From Candidatus Zipacnadia bacterium (GTDB taxonomy: Bacteria > Armatimonadota > Zipacnadia > Zipacnadales > Zipacnadaceae), in assembly GCA_029821215.1 (NCBI GenBank), contig JALGTV010000002.1, positions 1 through 25,454 of the forward strand: a stretch of DNA of 25,454 nt, written 5' to 3'. The position numbers were made by a program, and so were the translations under genes. The first letter of the stretch is position 1. Each line of letters opens with the position of its first letter. Below are positions 15,578-21,783 of the stretch, piece after piece. The notes under the pieces were generated by a model. That model saw only the letters and a program-made list of their open reading frames with translations, was not told where the DNA came from and did no database searches.

Positions 15578-16020
15578 TGCCTACTGTAGCAAGCGAGATC
15601 ATAGTAGAGGCGCCGGTGGATGAAGTCTACGCTATGGCCAAGGACATTGAACGCTTCCCTGAGTTTATGGCCGATGTGCAGAGCGTAGAAATACTGGAAG
15701 ATGACCCGCCGCGGCGAGTGAGCCGCTGGGTGGGGATAGTAAAGGAGTTCAACCGGACCATAACCTGGATTGAGGAGGATTGGTGGGATGACCAGCAACA
15801 CCGATGCAGCTTCCACCAAACCGAAGGCGATTACAGCCAATATCAAGGGGAGTGGAAGTTTGACCACCACCCCCAGGGCACCCAGATTTATCTGAAGATT
15901 GACTTTGAGTACGATGTGCCCCTCATCGGCGCCCTTATCAAGGGCCTGCTGCAGCGGAAGATGCAACAGAACTGTGAGTCAATGCTGGCTGCCCTCAAAC
16001 AACAAGCCGAGACCAGCTAA
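15577..16020 (+). CDS. SRPBCC (START-like/polyketide cyclase) family protein
   Basis: 147 residues, the standard length for a single SRPBCC helix-grip domain. The N-terminal VASEIIVEAPVDEVYAMAKD followed by IERFPEFMADVQSVEIL is the typical opening of COQ10/cyclase-like members. It then has alternating beta strands (RWVGIVKEFNRTITW, YQGEWKFDHH, TQIYLKIDFEYDV) and a long C-terminal helix (LIKGLLQRKMQQNCESMLAALKQQ). Such proteins bind lipids or other hydrophobic ligands in a deep pocket; some are enzymes. It lies 40 bp after the GNAT gene and is likely co-transcribed with it. The ligand cannot be predicted. Confidence 0.85.
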   Translation: MPTVASEIIVEAPVDEVYAMAKDIERFPEFMADVQSVEILEDDPPRRVSRWVGIVKEFNRTITWIEEDWWDDQQHRCSFHQTEGDYSQYQGEWKFDHHPQGTQIYLKIDFEYDVPLIGALIKGLLQRKMQQNCESMLAALKQQAETS

Positions 16021-16182
16021 CCTTACCCCGACCTTCACTGTCTTCCCGGGCGATACAGCTTATAACGGTATGCCATAGGTCTCCCCATACAGCAAATTGG
16101 CTTATCACCGGGGCAGGCGGTCCGCACAGACGTTAAGAGCCACGGGTTACAGGTTGAGGAACGATAGAGGCAACTCTGGAGT

Positions 16183-16482
16183 CTACGGTCGGCCGGAGAG
16201 GATTCTCTCGGCAATAGTCGCCGTGTCTATCTGGAAGTTACCATCCTGGATACGCTTCTTGAGGGCTGCTACTTTGTTTTGACGTATTTCCGGAATCCGG
16301 GATAGCGCTTCCTTGGCCCTCTGAATTTCTACCGCCCGCTGGCTGAGCACTACCTGGTCAGCCTGACCCGCAGCCCCAGGTGCGCTAACTGCGCCAGCTT
16401 CTACGCTGCTGGGTGCCGAGGTCTCCGCAGGCGCCACAATCTTACGTTGTGTACGTGAGATTTTATCCGGGTCAATTCGCAC
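16183..16482 (-). CDS. flgM: Negative regulator of flagellin synthesis FlgM (anti-sigma-28)
   Basis: 99 residues from GTG 16482, with GAGGAG 8 nt upstream. The C-terminal half (VVLSQRAVEIQRAKEALSRI, VAALKKRIQDGNFQID, AERIL) is the conserved FlgM segment that binds the flagellar sigma factor FliA/SigD. The N-terminal half is Ala/Ser/Pro-rich and probably disordered, as usual. Length fits the family (about 90-100). FlgM holds sigma-28 inactive until the hook-basal body is complete and then is normally exported. No other flagellar gene is in the window, so it stands alone behind its own promoter, downstream of the envelope-stress genes. Confidence 0.88.
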   Translation of the reverse strand: MRIDPDKISRTQRKIVAPAETSAPSSVEAGAVSAPGAAGQADQVVLSQRAVEIQRAKEALSRIPEIRQNKVAALKKRIQDGNFQIDTATIAERILSGRP

Positions 16483-16585
16483 GACGATAACTCCTCACCA
16501 GCGGGAAGTGGGTAGGAGACAACAGCCCGTCTCCTCATACTTCTGGAGCGCGGGCCGACATTAGCCTTGTGTGCTGGCAATTTAT

Positions 16586-16614
16586 ATTATAGCAACATCA
16601 GCCGATGGTTGCAA
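16586..16614 (-). promoter_or_regulatory. Sigma-70-type promoter of flgM with overlapping palindrome
   Basis: Read on the minus strand, TTGCAA (16614-16609) and TGCTATAAT (extended -10, hexamer 16591-16586) are 17 bp apart. The -35 is the core of a perfect 10-bp palindrome, GGTTGCAACC (16607-16616), a possible repressor site. Transcription would start near 16580, about 98 nt before the flgM GTG. Confidence 0.6.
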
Positions 16615-16617
16615 CCT

Positions 16618-16636
16618 CCCCCACCGCAACCGGGGG
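16618..16636 (-). terminator. Weak terminator-like hairpin after the rseB-like gene
   Basis: CCCCC (16618-16622) and GGGGG (16632-16636) form a G-C stem with a 9-nt loop directly after the stop codon at 16637. There is no T-run on the minus-strand side, so it is not a classical intrinsic terminator; it may pause polymerase or stabilise the 3' end. Confidence 0.3.
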
Positions 16637-17707
16637 TCACCGGCTCATAGAAGCCTTGATTTTGGCTATCTCTTCCTCGGACAATGGACCGACAAGCGCA
16701 AAGCAGTACTTGCCCTGCGTCCACACATGTCCCGCCTGACGCGGCTGCGGTGGTCGCAGGCAGCAAGGAGCCTGAAACAAGGAGAACGTATCCAGGCCAT
16801 TAGAGAAGGGCAGCCACAGTATAAAGTGGCCATCGTGACGACTTACCGCCACCGCATCGCGCTCCAGCCGATAGCCGGAAGGAACATAGTCAGGGATTAT
16901 GGCCCGGAAACCCGCCTGCTTCTCGGCGATCTCCAGCCGAACGCGATTAAGCGGCGGAGGCACATGCTGAAGACGGGCCTTAGGCGGGGGCCTGAAGGTA
17001 AATAAATCAGCACCGAAGTCAGGATGATAGTCTATTTGGGTAAAGTAAGCCGAGTAGATAAGCTGACCGCGCGGATCAAAGCGGTGTATCTTTAATTTCA
17101 CAAAAGTATGCTTGTCTATCCATAACCGCCGCAGGTCCCGCCCATCACTACCCGTTATCCGCATCTTATACGCAGTCCGGCCTGCTACTTTCTCCTCGCC
17201 CTGATACTCGACCTGGAGATGCTGGTGAGCAGCCCGTAGTGCCGCCAGTTGGCGTTGGTGTAAGGCAGGTACGGGGGGCACCCGGCTGATGATTAACCGC
17301 CGCGTAGTAGGATAATACTCCCACCGCTGGTGCCCGTTACATACTTCTACCCGCCCCTGCTGCTGGGGAGGGTAGAGGACAGTGATACGTTCCCGATTGC
17401 CCGGAGCCCGCTGTATCTTCTGCTGGTAGCCGGCTACTTTCTTCCCGTCGCGGAATATGACGATATCCCGCATACCCTCATAGGCTACGGTGCCTTCGGC
17501 CTGGATGCTGCGCTGGACCACTTTCCATGCCCAATCCTCTTCTGCCCAACCCCGTCCCGGCAGCCAACCTAACAATGCTAATCCCATCGCAACTATAACA
17601 CCCAGACTGATGGGGTGATTGCAGCGGTAATTACCCAACCATTGGTGCCCGGCAGTAGCAATTTTACTATCTATTGTCTTGGCTATTACTGGAGCATTAC
17701 CACACAT
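16637..17707 (-). CDS. MucB/RseB-like envelope-stress regulatory protein
   Basis: 356 residues. A hydrophobic export segment (about 33-52, ISLGVIVAMGLALLGWLPG) precedes mature sequence starting near WAEEDWAW. The next ~200 residues (SIQAEGTVAYEGMRDIVIF, RITVLYPPQQQGRVEV, TAYKMRITGSDGRDLRRLWI) match the lipid-sensing RseB N-terminal fold, related to LolA. The last ~100 residues (IIPDYVPSGYRLERDAV, LDTFSLFQ) match the smaller C-terminal domain. RseB proteins shield the periplasmic part of the anti-sigma factor from proteolysis until envelope damage. Its gene follows the anti-sigma gene by about 7 bp. The ATG used gives an unusually long N-terminus before the signal segment; a start nearer residue 24 (TTG) is possible. 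Confidence 0.82.
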   Translation of the reverse strand: MCGNAPVIAKTIDSKIATAGHQWLGNYRCNHPISLGVIVAMGLALLGWLPGRGWAEEDWAWKVVQRSIQAEGTVAYEGMRDIVIFRDGKKVAGYQQKIQRAPGNRERITVLYPPQQQGRVEVCNGHQRWEYYPTTRRLIISRVPPVPALHQRQLAALRAAHQHLQVEYQGEEKVAGRTAYKMRITGSDGRDLRRLWIDKHTFVKLKIHRFDPRGQLIYSAYFTQIDYHPDFGADLFTFRPPPKARLQHVPPPLNRVRLEIAEKQAGFRAIIPDYVPSGYRLERDAVAVSRHDGHFILWLPFSNGLDTFSLFQAPCCLRPPQPRQAGHVWTQGKYCFALVGPLSEEEIAKIKASMSR

Positions 17708-17714
17708 AGCTCAG

Positions 17715-18281
17715 CTATTCTGTGTATGATATAAGCTGGAGGCCTGGGTCATCTCCCAGCGGACGATTTCGCACGTACTGACGGTGCCGCAGACTAAATT
17801 CTTCCCACAACGAATCGGCGGACTGCCCGGTAGTTTCGGCCAACATAGTGCCGCCCTCAGCCGAGGTTGCCACCATTGTGGTTACACTGGGCATTGGCGC
17901 CCCAGCCTGCCCGGAACTGCGCAGAAACAGCCCCCCGACCGATATCGCCACCAGGATAGCAGCCACGGCTGCCAATCCCATTGCCGGCTGGATGATAGGC
18001 ACCGGTGGCCGCAGCTCGCGGGGGAACAGTTTCCGGTACCATGGCAACGGTTGGGGAACCTCAAGCTGGCGTAGCCGCTGACGGACCCGCTCACCGAAAG
18101 TCGCCGGCGCCTTTTCAGCAGGAATCTCTCGCAGTAGCACCTCCACCACTTCCATCCGCCGCACATATTCTCGGCATGCCCCGCACTGCTGCTGATGCTC
18201 ATCCAGTTGCTGCTCCAACCGGCTGCTTCGCTCCCCGCGCGTTGTCCACACTATTATTTTGCGAAACTTACTACAACGCAT
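17715..18281 (-). CDS. Transmembrane anti-sigma factor with ZAS zinc finger
   Basis: About 188 residues from ATG 18281; GTG codons at 18287 or 18290 could also serve and the nearer ribosome site slightly favours them. Cys3, then H-x3-C-x2-C (His29, Cys33, Cys36), form the zinc-binding anti-sigma motif that wraps around the partner sigma factor. One membrane segment (about 98-120, MGLAAVAAILVAISVGGLFL) places the remaining ~68 residues outside, where the RseB-like protein would bind. It lies between the ECF sigma gene (gap about 31 bp) and the RseB-like gene (gap 7 bp), the classic cascade arrangement. Confidence 0.87.
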   Translation of the reverse strand: MRCSKFRKIIVWTTRGERSSRLEQQLDEHQQQCGACREYVRRMEVVEVLLREIPAEKAPATFGERVRQRLRQLEVPQPLPWYRKLFPRELRPPVPIIQPAMGLAAVAAILVAISVGGLFLRSSGQAGAPMPSVTTMVATSAEGGTMLAETTGQSADSLWEEFSLRHRQYVRNRPLGDDPGLQLISYTE

Positions 18282-18312
18282 AATCACCACAGCTTCCCTT
18301 CAGGCAGATCCG

Positions 18313-18942
18313 TTACTCATTATTACCTTGGCCGAAAGGCAATTCTTTCCCTGTCAGTCGCTCGGCCAGTATATCGTGCAATTGGTTGCGGGCGTTGAAA
18401 AGTCGGCTCTTGACCGTGCCCAGCGGACAGCCAAGAATATCGGCAATTTGCTGGTAACTGAGCCCCTCCAGATCGTATAGGACTATCACTGTCCGTAGCT
18501 TCGGCGACAGGGTGGTGATAGCCTCTCTGACCGCCTGTTGGGTCTCGGCAGTTCCTACCTGCTCAAAGGGACCGGGCCCTTCATCAGGCCACTGTCGTGG
18601 CACCTGGTCCTCGTCGGTGAGCACCGGCTGCTCCAAGGAAACCGACCCCTGGCGCTTGCGGCGGCGTATCGTATCAATAGCCAAATTACTGGCTATCCGA
18701 TACAGCCAGGTTTGAAAGCTGGATGCCCCGCGAAACTCACCCAACGCCTGGTAAGCCTTGACAAAGGTCTCTTGGGCAATATCTTCGGCCTCGGTACGGT
18801 CCCGTATCATACGCGCCACATAGTTGTAAATATTGTCTTGGTACTCATCAACTAACGCCCCGAAGGCTTCCTGATTGCCTTGCTGGGCAGCCACAACCAG
18901 CTTATCTGTAACTGCAGGGCCGCTGTTGCCAGTTATTACCAT
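18313..18942 (-). CDS. ECF-type RNA polymerase sigma factor (RpoE/SigW-like)
   Basis: About 209 residues from ATG 18942, chosen because GGGAAGG lies 8 nt upstream; the GTG at 18972 overlaps the yhaM stop and lacks a spaced ribosome site. Region 2 (about 23-95) includes AEDIAQETFVKAYQALGEFR and TWLYRIASNLAIDTIRRRKR, for core binding and -10 recognition. Region 4 (about 140-195) contains LEGLSYQQIADILGCPLGTV, the helix-turn-helix for the -35. There is no sigma region 3, as in all ECF factors. It directs a stress regulon and is held inactive by the adjacent anti-sigma factor. Confidence 0.93.
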   Translation of the reverse strand: MVITGNSGPAVTDKLVVAAQQGNQEAFGALVDEYQDNIYNYVARMIRDRTEAEDIAQETFVKAYQALGEFRGASSFQTWLYRIASNLAIDTIRRRKRQGSVSLEQPVLTDEDQVPRQWPDEGPGPFEQVGTAETQQAVREAITTLSPKLRTVIVLYDLEGLSYQQIADILGCPLGTVKSRLFNARNQLHDILAERLTGKELPFGQGNNE

Positions 18943-18968
18943 CGTAGACGCCTTCCCACCGCCAAAGT

Positions 18969-19940
18969 TCACTCCCTATCAGGGGGCAGACCGGTAGAAC
19001 CCAGATAAATATTGCGGTCGAACATCCAGTGGCGGGCCCACTGCCCCTCCTGGTCAGCCTGCTGCTGACGAAATGTTTGATATCCCTCCACCCGGGCATC
19101 CAGATTATCCGCGTAGTGCAGAGCACAGGCTTCTGGCGTCGCCGGTGTTATCGGCGCTCCCCACTCTCGCTCCCCATGATGGCTCAGCAGTGTGTGAGTT
19201 AACAGGGCCGCTAACTGCTCAGGAAAATCAGGCAACTCGGCGATCTTTTGGTTCACGATTCTATCAGTAAGAACCACGTGGCCCACAAAGTTACCCACAT
19301 CGGTGTAATCAATAGCCATTTCCCCTGTTAGCTCGTCAATCTTACCCAGATCGTGGAGCAAAGCCGCCGCCACCAGCAAATCACGATTCAAATCGGGGTG
19401 TAGTCGGGCGGCTGTCTTAACTATCTCGGTCACGTTGAGAGTGTGCTCAAGTAATCCGCCCACATAGGCATGGTGCAGTGCCTTGGCCCCTGGGATCCGT
19501 GCAAACTTGCTTAGAATCTCCTCATCGTCAAATACGGCCTCGCACAGGGCTTTAAGGTTAGGCTCCCCAATCTCTTGGATATTCTCGCGCAGTTGCTGGA
19601 GCATTTCCGCCAGAGGCCGGGCGCTAACTTTCACAAAGTCCCCTTTGTCATACTCAGACGGGCCCAGAGGCCCAAGTCGCTGGACGATTATCTGGCTCTG
19701 TCCCTGATACTCCTCGACCCGCCCCCGCACCTGGATTACCTCGCCGACCTTAAAACTGCTGGCGACCTGCTCAGCATTGTCCCAGACCCGAGCTGGTATC
19801 TCACCGGTGCGGTCGCCTATTGTTAATGCCAGATATTGGCCCTCCTTATTGCGAAAGGTCCGCAAACTCTTATCTTTCACCACAAACGGTGCGTCTACCG
19901 TCTGGTTAGCTTGTAGGTCACTGACCATCTGTTTGGCCAT
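18969..19940 (-). CDS. yhaM: YhaM-type 3'-5' exoribonuclease (OB-fold plus HD domain)
   Basis: About 323 residues; B. subtilis YhaM has 314. The N-terminal OB fold (about 15-90; LALTIGDRTGEIPARVWD, IQVRGRVEEYQGQSQIIV) binds RNA. The HD domain carries HHAYVGGLLEHT (156-167), LLHDLGK (His196-Asp197) and LLSHHGEREWG, giving metal ligands for hydrolysis. YhaM trims short 3' overhangs on RNA and acts on DNA in vitro. ATG 19940 is preferred because AGGAG lies 6 nt upstream and MAKQM resembles the YhaM N-terminus; ATG 19979 would add 13 residues. Its stop lies 27 bp before the sigma start, so it probably shares that transcript. Confidence 0.88.
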   Translation of the reverse strand: MAKQMVSDLQANQTVDAPFVVKDKSLRTFRNKEGQYLALTIGDRTGEIPARVWDNAEQVASSFKVGEVIQVRGRVEEYQGQSQIIVQRLGPLGPSEYDKGDFVKVSARPLAEMLQQLRENIQEIGEPNLKALCEAVFDDEEILSKFARIPGAKALHHAYVGGLLEHTLNVTEIVKTAARLHPDLNRDLLVAAALLHDLGKIDELTGEMAIDYTDVGNFVGHVVLTDRIVNQKIAELPDFPEQLAALLTHTLLSHHGEREWGAPITPATPEACALHYADNLDARVEGYQTFRQQQADQEGQWARHWMFDRNIYLGSTGLPPDRE

Positions 19941-20031
19941 ATCAATCTCCTCTTCAAGGCTCTCTCGTAGGAGCGACATTTTATCCGCCTCTGGCGGACT
20001 CTGTCGCGATCAGGTCAGGGCAAAGGTGGCC

Positions 20032-20050
20032 CTCAGGCAAGATGCCTGAG
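20032..20050. repeat. Perfect 8-bp inverted repeat between the kinase and yhaM genes
   Basis: CTCAGGCA (20032-20039) and TGCCTGAG (20043-20050) form a perfect stem with a 3-nt loop. A second stem, TCCGCC with GGCGGA (19984-19998), lies just before the yhaM start region. Neither has a T-run, so they look like mRNA processing or stabilising hairpins rather than terminators. Confidence 0.45.
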
Positions 20051-20094
20051 CCACTGAGCACGTGCCGTTACTGCCCACTGCCCACTATCCCTTC

Positions 20095-21021
20095 TCACAC
20101 ATACTTGGGCCGACCGGGTATCGGCGAACCATCAGGCTCCAACCGCAAGCAGCCCAGGTGTACTCCCGCCGCCTGCTGAGCGGCTCGGGGTGCAGTTAGC
20201 AGCAGCCGGCTGTCATTATAATCAATTGCCCGCAGCAAGCCCAGACACAGGCCCAGATTGTCCTCAGTTAACAGGCCCACCAGCAGCCCCCGCCACGGCT
20301 CGGGGTCGCCGACGGCTTGGTACTGCTCGGCAGAGGGCAGATTAATCACCGCCCTGTCGGCCAGCGACAGCCACTGGACGCTGCTACCCATCAACCAGGT
20401 GGCGAATCGCTGCTGGCGCCACTTCTGGCGATCCTGGCGCGTCTTTTCGTTTCCTGTCCCTACGGGCAATAGCTCAACGATGCTGACCCGGTCGTCACGA
20501 GCGAATGGCGAGGTCAAATGAGATAGGTGTCCTGGCTGGCTGACTACTACTACCAGGGCAGGGTTGAGCAATTGAATCTTAGCTGTCTTTAGAGATATTG
20601 CCCCGGGTCCCTGCACATATCCACTGGTATCAATAATGACCATCTGTGCCCCAGCGGCTTCGGCTCGCTGCACCAATCTCACTGTCCCGGACAGGCACCA
20701 TGCGGGCCGCCGGGCCGGGGTGGTATCACCGACAAAATAGAATTCCCCCTCGTTGGCGTCAACAAACCGCCAGCCCACTGCCGCCGGCGGCCCCACTCGC
20801 GACTGGCCCAGGTCAGCATCCACCACTGCCACCCGCCGATCTCCAGCCAGTTGCTCAGCCAGCCACCAGCATAAAGTAGATTTACCCACATCAGTATTAC
20901 CGATTATTATCAGTCGGCCCGGAGCCTGCCGAGCCTGGTCTATCAATTGCTCCCACTCGGCGGGAACAATCAAGTCGCTGGACAATTGCTGCTGCGGCCA
21001 TTTGTCATTCATCGGCGGCAA
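20095..21021 (-). CDS. Clp1/Grc3-type polynucleotide 5'-kinase
   Basis: 308 residues. Walker A is GNTDVGKST (41-49), followed by VAVVDADLGQSRVGPPAAVG (about 62-81), the Clp1_P signature in which the DxDxGQ segment helps bind nucleic acid and metal. VIIDTSGYVQGPGAISLKTA carries Walker B-like and lid residues. Family members phosphorylate the 5'-OH of RNA or DNA; thermophilic archaeal and some bacterial versions are known. A TTG start at 21021 has GGAGAG 5 nt upstream and is preferred to ATG 21012. It follows the DUF72 gene by 27 bp. A 5' RNA kinase beside a 3' exoribonuclease hints at RNA-end repair or turnover. Confidence 0.83.
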   Translation of the reverse strand: MPPMNDKWPQQQLSSDLIVPAEWEQLIDQARQAPGRLIIIGNTDVGKSTLCWWLAEQLAGDRRVAVVDADLGQSRVGPPAAVGWRFVDANEGEFYFVGDTTPARRPAWCLSGTVRLVQRAEAAGAQMVIIDTSGYVQGPGAISLKTAKIQLLNPALVVVVSQPGHLSHLTSPFARDDRVSIVELLPVGTGNEKTRQDRQKWRQQRFATWLMGSSVQWLSLADRAVINLPSAEQYQAVGDPEPWRGLLVGLLTEDNLGLCLGLLRAIDYNDSRLLLTAPRAAQQAAGVHLGCLRLEPDGSPIPGRPKYV

Positions 21022-21048
21022 TTATGCTCTCCGCTGGTGCCTGACCTG

Positions 21049-21777
21049 TCAACTGTTAGCCAGAATCTCCCGTAACCGCAAGGCATTTTGCGGTGCATAA
21101 CCCTCAATATCATTGTCAAAATAGACAAAGATGTCGCGCTCCTGGCCAGCGGCTTCAGTAAGTTGCTCGGCCCACCAGCCGAGTTGTTCATCACTGTAAT
21201 TAGACGCATATAGTTTTTCGTGGCCGTGCAATCGGGCATACAGGAAGTCGGTCGTAACCACGGTTTTCAGGGGATAGTCGGGAGTATCAGCCCAGACCAG
21301 AGCACAGTTGTGCTCCTGGAGCAGAGCATACACCTCTTCGCAAAACCAACTGTCGTGCCGAAATTCCCAAGCCCAGCGCTGGTCAGGGGGGCGCAATTGC
21401 AGGAAACCCTCCAGCCGAGCGGCATTAAGGTGAAAGCCTGATGGCAGTTGCCAGAGAATGGGCCCCACCTTCGGCTGCATCGGGGTCAGAGCCTCCAGAA
21501 ATCGCTGCAGGGGCTCCTGGCAGTCAGCCAGTTTCAACCGGTGGGAGATGTACCGGCTGCCTTTGACGGCAAACAGGAAGTTGTCGGGGGTCCGCTCCTG
21601 CCAACCCTGAGCCGTTTTCTGCTGGGGCAGACCGTAGAAGCTGGCATTCAACTCCACCGTGTCAAAGACCGTCGTGTAGTGCTCCAGTTCCTTACCCCGG
21701 CCAAGGTCTTCGGGGTAGAAGACTCCCCGCCAGTGCTTATAGGACCAGCCCGATGTCCCTATCCTTTTATCCGCTAT
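21049..21777 (-). CDS. DUF72 (YecE-like) protein with non-canonical or broken start
   Basis: The reading frame gives 242 residues, normal for DUF72, if opened at ATA 21777. IGTSGWSYKHWRGVFYPEDL, the conserved DUF72 N-terminus, is encoded at about 21762-21703, yet no ATG, GTG or TTG precedes it after the tandem TGA codons that end the lon-like gene. The first common start, GTG 21657, would remove 40 conserved residues. ATG 21785, overlapping the lon-like stop in the usual coupled manner, is in another frame and would read into this one if one G near 21772 were absent. Later motifs (VELNASFY, FAVKGSRYISH, FDNDIEGYA) are intact. DUF72 proteins are TIM-barrel-like with unknown biochemical role. 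Confidence 0.75.
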   Translation of the reverse strand: MADKRIGTSGWSYKHWRGVFYPEDLGRGKELEHYTTVFDTVELNASFYGLPQQKTAQGWQERTPDNFLFAVKGSRYISHRLKLADCQEPLQRFLEALTPMQPKVGPILWQLPSGFHLNAARLEGFLQLRPPDQRWAWEFRHDSWFCEEVYALLQEHNCALVWADTPDYPLKTVVTTDFLYARLHGHEKLYASNYSDEQLGWWAEQLTEAAGQERDIFVYFDNDIEGYAPQNALRLREILANS

Positions 21778-21783
21778 GGCTCA

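Noticed and set aside
16021..16182. Gene or RNA in the gap between the SRPBCC gene and the flgM end
   Set aside because: No frame with a start and ribosome site, no tRNA-like fold and no clear terminator were seen.
18943..18970. GAACTT and TCTACG 16 bp apart on the minus strand, like a sigma-E promoter for autoregulation of the ECF sigma gene
   Set aside because: The -10-like hexamer ends directly before the chosen ATG, so transcription would begin inside the gene and lose the start codon.
20060..20090. Tandem TGCCCAC heptamers near the polynucleotide kinase stop
   Set aside because: Only two copies of a 7-mer in GC-rich DNA; not significant.
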